In this document: piece after piece, positions 37,292-45,738 of the stretch | How the letters are laid out: each line of letters opens with the position of its first letter | Position numbering within the stretch: the first letter of the stretch is position 1 | From: Algoriphagus terrigena DSM 22685 | GTDB lineage: Bacteria > Bacteroidota > Bacteroidia > Cytophagales > Cyclobacteriaceae | Direction: 5' to 3' | NCBI RefSeq assembly: GCF_000429445.1 | Contig: NZ_KE386904.1 | Span: 310,001-374,000 of the forward strand | DNA: 64,000 bases | Position numbers and translations under genes: made by a program | Notes under the pieces: generated by a model | Seen by the model: the letters and a program-made list of their open reading frames with translations, nothing else | The model's database searches: none | Told to the model about the DNA's origin: nothing

Positions 37292-37327
37292 AAAAACAAA
37301 AATCCCGACCTAAGAGATCGGGATTTT
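37292..37327 (-). terminator. Terminator after the tRNA-Glu pair
   Basis: AAAATCCCGA and TCGGGATTTT form a 10-bp stem with a 9-nt loop. On the minus strand a T-rich tail follows. It lies 72 bp beyond the second tRNA-Glu gene and ahead of the cytochrome gene. Confidence 0.7.
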
Positions 37328-37399
37328 GTTCACTTTAACCACTAACAACCATAAAACAAAAATAATATAAGACACTCGGCGATTGAGCCTCCGGTCTCG

Positions 37400-37471
37400 T
37401 AGTCGGTACGGGAATCGAACCCGTGTTTTATCCGTGAAAGGGATACGTCCTAACCCCTAGACGAACCGACC
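37400..37471 (-). tRNA. tRNA-Glu (anticodon TTC), copy 2
   Basis: 72 nt folding as a full cloverleaf: acceptor GGTCGGT/ACCGACT (first pair G-U), D-arm TCTAGGGGTTAGG, anticodon arm TATCC-CTTTCAC-GGATA with anticodon TTC, and T-arm ACGGG-TTCGATT-CCCGT. CCA is not encoded. Sequence is identical to the upstream copy at 37531-37602. Confidence 0.95.
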
Positions 37472-37530
37472 ATGGGGGATTGAAAAATTTCAATAAACTG
37501 ACTTTAAGCTGTTGAAAATCAGTCATTAAG

Positions 37531-37602
37531 TAGTCGGTACGGGAATCGAACCCGTGTTTTATCCGTGAAAGGGATACGTCCTAACCCCTAGACGAACCGA
37601 CC
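37531..37602 (-). tRNA. tRNA-Glu (anticodon TTC), copy 1
   Basis: Identical 72-nt sequence and structure to the copy at 37400-37471, separated from it by 59 bp. It is the promoter-proximal copy; the promoter is at 37643-37675. CCA is not encoded, so it is added by nucleotidyltransferase. Confidence 0.95.
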
Positions 37603-37642
37603 ATTAAAACCCCTGAAAAACGTGCTTTTCCGAAAGGTTGTG

Positions 37643-37675
37643 CAAATATAGCTGGTCAGATTTACAAAGCCAAAA
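37643..37675 (-). promoter_or_regulatory. Promoter of the tRNA-Glu operon
   Basis: On the minus strand TTTTG (-33, 37671-37675), a 20-bp spacer and TATATTTG (-7, 37643-37650) match the Bacteroidota consensus exactly. Predicted start is about 35 nt before tRNA copy 1. This is the clearest promoter in the window. Confidence 0.75.
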
Positions 37676-37787
37676 GCGGTACAGAAATTTCTTTGGAAAA
37701 AAGGTAAAAAGCTGAACCAAAGGCCCAAAGTTTTGATTGAAAAATAGTCTCCCGCTTTTATCTAATTTCGCAGAGACGAAAACCAAG

Positions 37788-38807
37788 ATGAGCCCACAAG
37801 TTCCAATTACCAAGATTGCCATCAACGGATTTGGCCGGATCGGCCGATACACAGCCAAGCTCCTCCTCACGCATCCTGACCTGCAATTGGTCGCGATCAA
37901 CGACCTAGCAGACCCAAAAGCAATCGCACATTTACTGAAGTACGATTCCGTTCATGGAAAATTTGACGGCGAGATCTTACTCCAAGGTGAGCACTTGCAG
38001 GCCGGCGGTCAGAGCATTCAGCTCTTTTCCAAATCAAATCCGGACGACTTGCCTTGGGAAAAACTCGGAGTGGACATCGTCATCGAATGCACCGGGAGAT
38101 TTGCTCATCGGGAAGGCGCCGAGAGACATCTCAAGGCCGGGGCGAAAAAAGTCATCATCTCCGCCCCCGTCCAGGATGAAAACATTCCGATGGTGGTCTT
38201 GGGTGTCAACGAGTCAATCCTAGACGGTTCGGAGACTATCATTTCCAACGCTTCCTGCACTACCAATTGTCTGGCGCCGATGATTCAGGTTTTGGAAGAA
38301 AATTTCGGCGTGGTCAAAGGCTATGCCTCGACGGTCCACTCCTATACCAACGACCAAAACCTCCACGACGCACCACATCGGGATCTACGCAGAGCCCGCG
38401 CAGCGGCCTATTCGATTATCCCCACCACGACTAATGCTGGCAAGGCACTCGATCGGATTTTGCCAAAACTGGAGGGAAAAATCGAGGCGTCGGCCATGCG
38501 TGTGCCCGTGCCGGACGGATCGCTGACCGATTTGATCGTAGAGTTGAAGCAAGACGTCACCGCCCAGCAGGTCAACGAAGCATACAAAAATGCAGAGTCA
38601 GGAAAGCTAAGTGGCTATTTGCAGGTCGAAACTGACCCGATCGTCTCCATGGATATCCTGGGAAATCCACATTCCTGCATCATCGACGCCGAACTGACTT
38701 CTGCCAAAGGTAATCTGGTGAAAGTGGTAGGATGGTACGACAACGAGTCCGGGTACGCCAACCGGCTGGTTGATCTCGTCGTGAAAATTTCGGGAACTAG
38801 GCCTTGA
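37788..38807 (+). CDS. gap: Type I glyceraldehyde-3-phosphate dehydrogenase
   Basis: 339 residues from the ATG at 37788 (MSPQVPITKIAINGFGRIGR). NAD-binding INGFGRIGR, catalytic Cys157 in SNASCTTNCLAP, and the phosphate-site motif near TTTNAGKALD are present. It oxidises glyceraldehyde-3-phosphate to 1,3-bisphosphoglycerate in glycolysis and gluconeogenesis. An upstream in-frame extension of 17 codons lacks homology. The 3' end overlaps the convergent VOC gene by 11 bp. A second paralogue may exist elsewhere in the genome; the window cannot tell. Confidence 0.96.
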   Translation: MSPQVPITKIAINGFGRIGRYTAKLLLTHPDLQLVAINDLADPKAIAHLLKYDSVHGKFDGEILLQGEHLQAGGQSIQLFSKSNPDDLPWEKLGVDIVIECTGRFAHREGAERHLKAGAKKVIISAPVQDENIPMVVLGVNESILDGSETIISNASCTTNCLAPMIQVLEENFGVVKGYASTVHSYTNDQNLHDAPHRDLRRARAAAYSIIPTTTNAGKALDRILPKLEGKIEASAMRVPVPDGSLTDLIVELKQDVTAQQVNEAYKNAESGKLSGYLQVETDPIVSMDILGNPHSCIIDAELTSAKGNLVKVVGWYDNESGYANRLVDLVVKISGTRP

Positions 38808-39873
38808 CCCGGTTGAGGGCAAGAAGCTTTACCAAAAATTTCGGGAGATTCTTTTTGTGATTGCGGTTCTTCAGATTGAGGTAAAGGTTCCATTTCTGAA
38901 GGATCGGCACCCGATGTGTCTCCACAAACTCGATCAGCGTCTGATCCATATCCTCGAGGTAGCCGAAATGTCCTGAAGCGCTGCCCATATCAAAACTGTC
39001 CTCGCTGTCCACTGTAAAAGGAAACCCTTCTTCGCCTGCTTTCTTCTTGAGATTCCTCATTCCGTTGACGTCCAGACAGCAATGAATGAAACCCAAATCG
39101 CCCCAAAGGCGGTCTTTGAAGATTTGTTTGGTTTCTCTCCCCTTCACCTCGATCAGCTCGATCTGCGCTGGACAAAGCAAGGCGCCAAAAGCCCCCGGAT
39201 TGCCCTCACAAGGCATCGAGAGAAGTGCTCTTTTGAAGGTCTTTGCCTCACCGGGCATGTCTGCAAACACAGCCTCTTCTTGGTAGTGAACGACGGAAAA
39301 ACCCAAGGTATCTCGGTAAAGTGGAATCGATTTTTCCAGATCAGACACCCCAATCACAACCCCGAGTACACCTCCCGTTGGCGCAGTGTTTTCAGAAAAC
39401 CAGTTTGAATCCTCCACAATCTGGAAGACGTTGTCAAATGGATCTTTAATGAAAAAAGTCCCTACTTTATTGGGTGCTTTAGAAGGTGCGGTGAGGATGG
39501 TCGCGCCACATCCCTTGAGATGCTCAAACGCCCTACCTAGATCTCTCACCCTGATTTTGGCAGCATAGATACCGAGATCGCCTGGCTGAATCTCAAAATC
39601 TGCCGCACCGGGAGTCCTGCTGGTAAACTGCCAGATCTCAAATCCGCCTCCACCCTGCATATTCATCGCCAAAACGGCATGTCGGGATTCAGCCTTGCCA
39701 TTCGTATACCGGGTCATCAAATTGGCCGTCGCCTCATCCTCAAACACCGGCACATCCATCGAAAAGGCTTTGCGATACCAGGCCCAGGATTGGTGTACGT
39801 CTTTGCATCCTATGCCAATTTGCTGAATTCCATTGATTTGGTAAGACTTTTCAAGCGGTTGCCCCATGGTCAT
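38797..39873 (-). CDS. Two-domain VOC (glyoxalase-like) protein
   Basis: 358 residues with two VOC domains: first (about 15-155) beginning GIQQIGIGCKDVHQSWAWYRKAF, second (about 165-320) beginning VLGVVIGVSDLEKSIPLYRDTLGF. Candidate metal ligands are present in both (ESRHAVL; a His in IHCCLD, a Glu in TLIEFVE). A basic C-terminal tail (NRNHKKNLPKFLVKLLAL) is unusual for a cytosolic dioxygenase and could bind membrane or nucleic acid. Such paired VOC proteins are dioxygenase-like or glyoxalase-like; no substrate is evident. It overlaps the GAPDH 3' end by 11 bp. Confidence 0.87.
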   Translation of the reverse strand: MTMGQPLEKSYQINGIQQIGIGCKDVHQSWAWYRKAFSMDVPVFEDEATANLMTRYTNGKAESRHAVLAMNMQGGGGFEIWQFTSRTPGAADFEIQPGDLGIYAAKIRVRDLGRAFEHLKGCGATILTAPSKAPNKVGTFFIKDPFDNVFQIVEDSNWFSENTAPTGGVLGVVIGVSDLEKSIPLYRDTLGFSVVHYQEEAVFADMPGEAKTFKRALLSMPCEGNPGAFGALLCPAQIELIEVKGRETKQIFKDRLWGDLGFIHCCLDVNGMRNLKKKAGEEGFPFTVDSEDSFDMGSASGHFGYLEDMDQTLIEFVETHRVPILQKWNLYLNLKNRNHKKNLPKFLVKLLALNRVKA

Positions 39874-40318
39874 GATTGATTGAGTACGTAATTAGCTTTG
39901 TCCGGAGTTACTCCAGGTGAAACATCGTAAATACTTACAGATAAGCCAGTTGTACCCGTTGTCAGGAATTTTCCCGATACATTCTCGCGGACTCGGTAAT
40001 GAACCTCTGATGATCCGCAATTTTCGGTTGCTGTAGATTTTCAGGCACTCTCATGCTCGCTAATCAGCCCACATCGAAAATCACATCCACCAATGTATTG
40101 AAAAAATCACTGGATATAAAAAAGACGAGTGGGTTCAGATCGTCATTTTCTCTGTCTGAACTTTGTAAACCAGTAAATTAACCCGGTAAAATAAGTTTAA
40201 ATTCAGTGACAGGGGAAAGGACAAGAGGATCAAAACCTTCTGATTTCTTTAAGTTTTAAAGCCTGCCCTTGTTGACTTTAATAGAAGCTGTTGAAAAACC
40301 CGACCAAAAGTAAACTGC
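39874..40318. other. Intergenic region, possible decayed PAS fragment
   Basis: 445 bp without an intact gene. Translating the plus strand at 40097-40132 gives IEKITGYKKDEW, a PAS-domain-like motif. Just upstream, in another frame, KITSTNV could be its preceding strand after a 1-nt deletion. Nothing else supports a gene, so this would be a remnant at best. No terminator hairpin or RNA gene was seen. Confidence 0.3.
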
Positions 40319-40939
40319 TTAAGGAAGACGTTTGTATTGGAAATTTTTAACTGAGTGCTCCAGGGTGACTTTTTGAAGCTTGCCGGATTGATACAGATAC
40401 TCATTTGTATTTCCCTCAATCGTGGTACTGTGGACGTTGGGCTCTGGATTGTCGATCTTGGTGGTCAGACCAAATACTTCCGAAATAAACGTCTCGCCGC
40501 CCTTCAACTCTTCGAAAAAGGTTCGGGTCGAAGACCATTTCACCCGCTCCGTCACTGGCTCCGTGTTTTCGAACTTATATGACTTGGCATTCACGACATA
40601 CTTTTTGCCATCCCAATAGACTGTAGATGCAAAATCGCCCCGATTGGTGTTAGAGCGTGACAGGCTCTTGACCAGATAGCCATTTACATATTTGGAATGT
40701 GTGAAAACCTCGACGTCCACGCTCCCGAAAAACCAAAACCGGACCTTGCTCTCCGCGGTATAATGGACCGTATCACCGACTTGATATTTTTTCGCGTCCA
40801 GATCGCCGATTTTCATACCCAGTACCGAGATTTCAAACTTGACGGTTTCGGTTTTCTGCTGAGAAAAAGACGGCGTCGTCAAGCAAACGGCCAATCCCAA
40901 GATTAAAATCCAAGGGAGAAATTTTGCCGAAGAGCACAT
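40319..40939 (-). CDS. DUF3108/DUF6134-like exported protein
   Basis: About 206 residues from the ATG at 40939 (MCSSAKFLPWILILGLAVCL), which gives a signal peptide ending TPSFSQQ. In-frame upstream codons exist but add non-signal residues. The mature protein is beta-rich (FEISVLGMKIGDLDAKKYQ, WDGKKYVVNAKSYKFEN, GNTNEYLYQSGKLQKV), the pattern of the DUF3108/DUF6134 beta-barrel lipocalin-like proteins. Their function is unknown, and this gene has no functional neighbours: the double-VOC gene is downstream and the TIGR04282 gene is upstream but 145 bp away. Confidence 0.8.
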   Translation of the reverse strand: MCSSAKFLPWILILGLAVCLTTPSFSQQKTETVKFEISVLGMKIGDLDAKKYQVGDTVHYTAESKVRFWFFGSVDVEVFTHSKYVNGYLVKSLSRSNTNRGDFASTVYWDGKKYVVNAKSYKFENTEPVTERVKWSSTRTFFEELKGGETFISEVFGLTTKIDNPEPNVHSTTIEGNTNEYLYQSGKLQKVTLEHSVKNFQYKRLP

Positions 40940-41084
40940 CTTCTGAGCTTTTGACTGAGTGAAATCTTGAAGTATCATGACTGCCAATATATATAGACCC
41001 CACAGTTTTACTACAAAGCCCGCTACGAAAATTGAATAAAAGAGTATTGGTCGCGTGGATTTGAGAACTGGATATCAATTCAGC

Positions 41085-41696
41085 TTACAGCTGCTTGATT
41101 TGATTGCGCGACGTGAATTGTTGCCAATCTTCGAACGTATCTACGTCTGAATGTATTTTGAGAAATTCATAATCCAGCTTTAAGTCGTCGGCGATGTCCA
41201 GCGTCAGCTCCAGCACCCGCGGCGTACTCCAGGGGATTTCTCGGAAGAGCGCTGGAAAAAACCTCCGCATGCCGAGCAGATAGTATCCCCCATCCCTCGC
41301 CGGCCCTAAGACGAGGTCATTTTGACCCAAAATGAAAAATGCATTGGTAAGGTCCGAGACCTTCAAATCTGGACAGTCGGTACCAATGATTACCACATTG
41401 GAATATCCGTCCTCAAACAGGGCGGAGAATGCATGCTGCATGCGCTCTCCAAGGTCTGCTCCAGACTGTATCTCAAAGCGATACCCCGGATGCTCGTGGG
41501 CAGCCTCATCGGGAATAAAATCTGAATAAAAAATAAATTTGTCCACCTTAGTTCCCTTGGCGACCTGATGCGTGTAGGACGTCAGCCAATTGTAGATTTC
41601 AAAAGCCCGCTCGTCACCGACCGTTGCCGCGAGCCTTGTCTTCACCTTTCCGACAATGGCGTTTTTTTGAAAAATAATCAGAGCGGAATGTATCAC
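41085..41696 (-). CDS. TIGR04282-type arsenosugar glycosyltransferase
   Basis: 203 residues starting at the GTG at 41696, whose GTG overlaps the ArsS stop (GTGA). The N-terminal SALIIFQKNAIVGKVKTRLA is the nucleotide-sugar motif of the family; GTDCPDL and GPARDGGYYLLGM follow. An ATG-free upstream extension in the ArsS 3' end is unlikely. It is annotated in homologues as a glycosyltransferase of arsenosugar biosynthesis. It is last in a tightly overlapped three-gene cluster (AhpD-like, ArsS, this), so it should act on the product of ArsS. Confidence 0.87.
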   Translation of the reverse strand: MIHSALIIFQKNAIVGKVKTRLAATVGDERAFEIYNWLTSYTHQVAKGTKVDKFIFYSDFIPDEAAHEHPGYRFEIQSGADLGERMQHAFSALFEDGYSNVVIIGTDCPDLKVSDLTNAFFILGQNDLVLGPARDGGYYLLGMRRFFPALFREIPWSTPRVLELTLDIADDLKLDYEFLKIHSDVDTFEDWQQFTSRNQIKQL

Positions 41697-42751
41697 GCAG
41701 TAGCTCCCCCACAACTTGAACCTGCGCCGGCAGTACAGCCAAAGCAATGGTTATTGATCACAACACTTCGATCGGCAAGAGCCTTTGCATTCCAATCGGA
41801 AAGGTGTGTTGAGTCCGCAGAAGCAACCTTCAGATCCAACATCTGGTTGAAGTCGCAATCGTACAAGTACCCGTCCCAACCGATTGAAATGGTGTTTCGA
41901 CACATCACGCCGGCGGCTGCAGCGGGATTGAAAGAAGTCAAAAGCTTTTCCATGTAATTTTCATAATTATCAGATCGAATCAAATACTCCAAAAACCGGG
42001 AGATGGGAATATTGGTAATCGTAAACAAAGCGTTGAATTCGACTCCGAATCGCTCCCATAGTTTCTTTTTAAACTCAGCTTCCAGCTCGGATTGCGGCCC
42101 GGGTAGAAAAGCTCCTGATGGGTTGTAAACCAAATTCAATACCAGACCAGAATCCGCCCGCCCATACCCGACTTGGTTCAATAATCTGAGTGCCTGAATG
42201 GACTTGTCAAACACTCCGTCGCCACGCTGAGAATCCGTCTTCATGGCGGTGAAATAGGGCAAGGAAGACACTACCTCCACCCTGTTCTTTTTGAAAAACT
42301 CCGGTAGGTCATTGAACCTGGGATTTGCCAAAATAATGGTCAGATTGCATCTGACGATTATTTTCAGTTCAGGTCGGATCGCACGGACCTCCTCCACAAA
42401 CCAGCGGAAATCCGGGTTCATCTCCGGCGCACCCCCGGTGAGATCCACGCAGTTGATCGAGTCCAGACTTCGGATCACCTCAAGACACAAATGCATGGTT
42501 TTCCGATCCATGATCTCTTTGCGATCCGGCCCCGCGTCCACGTGGCAATGTTTACACACCTGGTTGCACATTTTTCCCAGATTGATCTGAAAGACCTCAA
42601 GTGAAGTTGGCCGGAGGGGATACAATCCGATGCGCTCGAGATGCGTGCGAAAATTGTTTGCTTCCCCGCCAGGGTGCCGCTCTGACAAGATCTCCAGCTC
42701 TGCCTCAGGATCAGCCAAGCCGTGAAGCTGTGCTTTCAATGACTTCATCAC
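41693..42751 (-). CDS. arsS: Arsenosugar radical SAM protein ArsS
   Basis: 352 residues. The radical SAM motif CxxxCxxC is present as CNQVCKHC (Cys62, Cys66, Cys69) after the FQINLGK strand; GGAPEMNP is the SAM-binding GGE-like motif. The C-terminal SPASM-type cysteines lie in GVMCRN, YDCDFNQ and FGCTAGAGSSCGG. ArsS makes the 5'-deoxyadenosyl transfer to dimethylarsinous acid in arsenosugar synthesis. It is coupled by ATGA to the AhpD-like gene and by GTGA to the glycosyltransferase. ArsM (arsenite methyltransferase) is not in the window. Confidence 0.93.
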   Translation of the reverse strand: MMKSLKAQLHGLADPEAELEILSERHPGGEANNFRTHLERIGLYPLRPTSLEVFQINLGKMCNQVCKHCHVDAGPDRKEIMDRKTMHLCLEVIRSLDSINCVDLTGGAPEMNPDFRWFVEEVRAIRPELKIIVRCNLTIILANPRFNDLPEFFKKNRVEVVSSLPYFTAMKTDSQRGDGVFDKSIQALRLLNQVGYGRADSGLVLNLVYNPSGAFLPGPQSELEAEFKKKLWERFGVEFNALFTITNIPISRFLEYLIRSDNYENYMEKLLTSFNPAAAAGVMCRNTISIGWDGYLYDCDFNQMLDLKVASADSTHLSDWNAKALADRSVVINNHCFGCTAGAGSSCGGATA

Positions 42752-43080
42752 ATCGTGATCTCTTTAATCTTATTCATCATCTGGGTACTGTGCACCAGTG
42801 AAGCCCCTCCGCGTATTGCCGCCGCCACATGTACAGCCTCCATCATTTGCTCTTCGTCACAGCCTTTTTCCAGGGTGTCTGTGGTATAGGCATCGATGCA
42901 ATACGGACATTGCAGGGCATGCGAGATGCCCAAAGCGATCAGGGACTTTTCCCTTGCGGTCAAGGCGCCTTCTTTGAATACCTCGGCGTAGTAAGCAAAA
43001 AACTTATCTGCCATGGATTTTTGAAGTTCACCGATAGCGCCGAATTTTTTAAGGTCTTCAGGATTGTAGTAGGTTTTCAT
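42748..43080 (-). CDS. AhpD-like arsenosugar-associated carboxymuconolactone protein
   Basis: 110 residues, an AhpD/CMD-fold protein with the redox motif CPYC (Cys58 and Cys61) in HALQCPYCIDAYT, followed by AVHVAAAIRGGASLVHS. Family members reduce peroxiredoxins or other thiols; this subfamily is found next to ArsS. It is the first gene of the arsenosugar cluster and overlaps ArsS by 4 bp (ATGA). A role in redox handling of arsenic thiol intermediates is inference. Length is typical. Confidence 0.9.
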   Translation of the reverse strand: MKTYYNPEDLKKFGAIGELQKSMADKFFAYYAEVFKEGALTAREKSLIALGISHALQCPYCIDAYTTDTLEKGCDEEQMMEAVHVAAAIRGGASLVHSTQMMNKIKEITM

Positions 43081-43279
43081 TGGCTGGTTTGAAAAGATGG
43101 ATATACGTGTTGGAAGTAAAGTACGGATTGACTTTTCAAAAAAATATTAAAAACATGAGTTTGGCTGAAATTTTCAGGATCAATGGCTAAAAGAAACATT
43201 CACAGCGAGCCCTTTCTTTTTGCAACCTTTTGGTTTTAATTTAGTCTATAGAATCAATGGACTTATAAATTTTAAAATC

Positions 43280-43918
43280 ATGACTTTACGATTAGGCGAT
43301 ATCGCACCGGATTTTTCAGCGGAAACTACCGAAGGAAAAATCAACTTTCATGAATACCTCGGCGATGGCTGGGGAGTGCTGTTTTCACATCCAGCGGACT
43401 ACACGCCTGTTTGCACCACCGAGTTGGGCGCTGTAGCAAGACTCCGCGACGAATTCGCAAAAAGAAACACCAAGGTCATCGCACTGAGTGTGGACGATCT
43501 GGAAAGTCACAAAAAGTGGATCGGCGACATTAACGAAACTCAAAAAACCGAGGTTAATTTCCCTTTGATCGCAGACGAGGACTTCAAGGTAGCCGGACTG
43601 TATGACATGATTCATCCCAACTCCAGCGAAAAAGCGACCGTCCGGTCTGTATTTATCATTGGCCCGGATAAGAAGATCAAGCTGATGATCTCTTATCCGG
43701 CGAGCACCGGCAGAAATTTTGACGAACTGCTGCGGGTAATTGACTCGCTTCAGCTCACGGCCTATCATTCGGTAGCCACCCCTGCCAACTGGAAACATGG
43801 CGACGACGTGGTGGTAGTGCCCTCGATCAAGACGGAAGATATCCCGGCAAAATTCCCGAAGGGCCACACAGTCATCAAGCCTTACCTGAGAATGACCCCT
43901 CAGCCGGACTTGGACTAG
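43280..43918 (+). CDS. 1-Cys peroxiredoxin (Prx6 type)
   Basis: 212 residues from the ATG at 43280 (MTLRLGDIAPDFSAETTEG), the start that begins the thioredoxin fold; a 20-codon upstream extension is spurious. HPADYTPVCTTELG contains the peroxidatic Cys45, and no resolving Cys is present in the C-terminal Prx6 domain (RVIDSLQ, then IPAKFPKGHTVIKPYLR). It reduces H2O2 and organic peroxides. It diverges from the arsenosugar cluster with 199 bp between. A strong terminator follows. Confidence 0.95.
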   Translation: MTLRLGDIAPDFSAETTEGKINFHEYLGDGWGVLFSHPADYTPVCTTELGAVARLRDEFAKRNTKVIALSVDDLESHKKWIGDINETQKTEVNFPLIADEDFKVAGLYDMIHPNSSEKATVRSVFIIGPDKKIKLMISYPASTGRNFDELLRVIDSLQLTAYHSVATPANWKHGDDVVVVPSIKTEDIPAKFPKGHTVIKPYLRMTPQPDLD

Positions 43919-43938
43919 GCGAAATTGTCTAAATCAAT

Positions 43939-43979
43939 AAATGCCCCAAAAAGTGACTTATTTTTTGGGGCATTTTTTA
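43939..43979 (+). terminator. Rho-independent terminator of the peroxiredoxin gene
   Basis: AATGCCCCAAAAA and TTTTTGGGGCATT form a 13-bp stem with a 9-nt loop; TTTT follows. Located 21 bp past the stop. The symmetry suggests it also limits read-through from the opposite strand. Confidence 0.85.
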
Positions 43980-44028
43980 TTGAACGATCAGCCCACTGCA
44001 TTTACAAAAGCGGGGATTCGATGCTATC

Positions 44029-44697
44029 CTAGGCTTTGCTTGCGTGAATGGACTCGATAATATCCATCGCATGGCGAACTGAATCTTTGATTTCGGCAAA
44101 AGCCCGCTTGGCTATCAGGTCTTTTCTAAAAAGCTGAGATCCCATCCCGACACAAAGTACGCCCGCGTCAAACCACTTTTTCAAACTCTCCGCAGTCGGC
44201 TCTACGCCGCCAGTTGGGATGAGTTCCATCTTGGGCAAAACCGCATGGACAGCCGGGACAAAATCAGGACCCAGTACATTTGCCGGATAGATTTTCGCGA
44301 GCTCGCAACCTAGCTCTTGGGCGAAGAAAACTTCAGAAACAGTCCCGCAGCCCGGTATCCAAGGCACCTCCACTTTGGCACAGTATTCACCCAGTTTGGG
44401 ATTCATCACCGGAGCCACGATAAACTCCGCCCCCATGTCAATAAACTCCTCCGCTTCATGGGAATGATAGATAGTCCCCGCACCGAGGTAGATACCGGGC
44501 AATTTGTCGGCGGCCTCCCGGATTTTTGGAAAAATACCCTTGGCTTCCTTACCGCGGTTGACCATCTCGATCACTCTCACACCGCCCTCGTAGGCAGCGT
44601 GGAGCAAGTCCAGGCAGACTTCCACATCGGGGTTGAAAAATATGGGCATCATGCCACCGGCATGCATTCGTTGAATAAAAGGAGTTGGGTTTCTCAT
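44029..44697 (-). CDS. eda: KDPG/KHG aldolase
   Basis: 222 residues, class I aldolase that splits 2-keto-3-deoxy-6-phosphogluconate into pyruvate and glyceraldehyde-3-phosphate. Catalytic Glu44 in VIEMVNRG and the Schiff-base Lys135 in LAKIYPANVLGPDF, plus phosphate-site GGVEPT, fit the family. The TAATG overlap with the KDG kinase stop shows a coupled operon. With the kinase it forms the lower half of hexuronate degradation, whose upper half (UxaA, UxaB) is nearby. Confidence 0.95.
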   Translation of the reverse strand: MRNPTPFIQRMHAGGMMPIFFNPDVEVCLDLLHAAYEGGVRVIEMVNRGKEAKGIFPKIREAADKLPGIYLGAGTIYHSHEAEEFIDMGAEFIVAPVMNPKLGEYCAKVEVPWIPGCGTVSEVFFAQELGCELAKIYPANVLGPDFVPAVHAVLPKMELIPTGGVEPTAESLKKWFDAGVLCVGMGSQLFRKDLIAKRAFAEIKDSVRHAMDIIESIHASKA

Positions 44698-45689
44698 TAT
44701 CGTTTGATTTTTCCGACAGCTTCACCGCTGGCCAGATCATGAACTTCTTGAAGGGAGCAAAGCAAGATATCTCCCGGGACGCTGTGCTTGATCGCTCCGG
44801 CCGCCATCGCAAATTCGATCGCCTCTTTCGGCTTCATATGGAGCAAGCCATAGATCAGACCTCCGGCAAAAGCATCTCCTGTACCTACTCGGTCCACGAT
44901 GTGCGTCAGGTCGTAGGATTTGGACGAATGCGATTTCTTCTTTTCATAAAGAACCGCTGAAATGGTATTGTGAGAAGAACTTTGGGATATCCGGTCAGTT
45001 TTCACAATGTATTGCAAATCAGGAAATCGGCTAAAAGCCATCTCGCGAACTGCGTCAAAATTCTTGAAATCCTCATTGAGACATTGCTTGAAATCCCGCG
45101 TTCCGGCGATGAATAGATTGGTCAATTCCATCAATTTGGGCATGATCTCATGCGGTTCTTTGCCAAACTTCCAGAGATTGCTTCTGTAGTTTAGATCACC
45201 ACTGACGGTCACGCCTCTTTTTCTGGCTTCCTTCAGAGATCTGAGCGTCAGTTCTGCACATTCTTTGGACAAAGCCGGTGTGATGCCAGACCAATGAAAC
45301 CAGCTCGCACCCTCAAAGATCGCATCCCAATTGAGGTCTTTCCCGTCAAAATTCGCGAAAGAAGAACCTCCCCGATCGTAGATCACCTGAGAGCTTCGCT
45401 GCATCGCGCCATTCTCAAGAAAATAGATTCCCATCCGTCCGGGGACATAGGGAATAAACTGGGTGTCGATGCCGTTTTTGCGGAGCTGTCCAGCCGCAGC
45501 CCAGCCAATTTCCTGATCGGGAAAAGCTGTCAGATGCGCCACATTCAAACCCCAGTAGGCCATCGCAGCGCCTACGTTAGCTTCGGATCCGCCAAATTCT
45601 ACATCAAAGGAATGTGTTTGAAAAAAACGTTGGTTTCCGGGAGGCGAAAGGCGGAGCATGACCTCACCGAGTGTGATTATTTTCTTCAT
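44697..45689 (-). CDS. kdgK: 2-Keto-3-deoxygluconate kinase (PfkB family)
   Basis: 330 residues. PfkB sugar kinase: GGSEANVGAAMAYWG near residue 34 and catalytic DRVGTGDAFAGGLIYG near residue 270. It phosphorylates 2-keto-3-deoxygluconate to KDPG for the aldolase encoded next. The start is the ATG at 45689, only 49 bp from the divergent altronate dehydratase, so the two transcripts share a very short promoter region. Specificity for KDG is inferred from context with the aldolase and UxaA. Confidence 0.92.
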   Translation of the reverse strand: MKKIITLGEVMLRLSPPGNQRFFQTHSFDVEFGGSEANVGAAMAYWGLNVAHLTAFPDQEIGWAAAGQLRKNGIDTQFIPYVPGRMGIYFLENGAMQRSSQVIYDRGGSSFANFDGKDLNWDAIFEGASWFHWSGITPALSKECAELTLRSLKEARKRGVTVSGDLNYRSNLWKFGKEPHEIMPKLMELTNLFIAGTRDFKQCLNEDFKNFDAVREMAFSRFPDLQYIVKTDRISQSSSHNTISAVLYEKKKSHSSKSYDLTHIVDRVGTGDAFAGGLIYGLLHMKPKEAIEFAMAAGAIKHSVPGDILLCSLQEVHDLASGEAVGKIKR

Positions 45690-45708
45690 CGAAGAATGAA
45701 TTTTTCTC

Positions 45709-45716
45709 TAAGTTTG
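45709..45716 (+). promoter_or_regulatory. Probable -7 element of uxaA
   Basis: TAAGTTTG is an exact TAnnTTTG match, 22 bp before the uxaA start codon and inside the 49-bp divergent region with kdgK. No good -33 match at 19-21 bp upstream was found, which may indicate an activator or a repressor-controlled promoter. Confidence 0.4.
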
Positions 45717-45738
45717 ACCAAGTTAAGGAATAAAAATC

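Noticed and set aside
37400-37602. tRNA pair as an integration site
   Set aside because: The two copies are intact and identical with a shared promoter, and no integrase or att-like partial tRNA copy is nearby.
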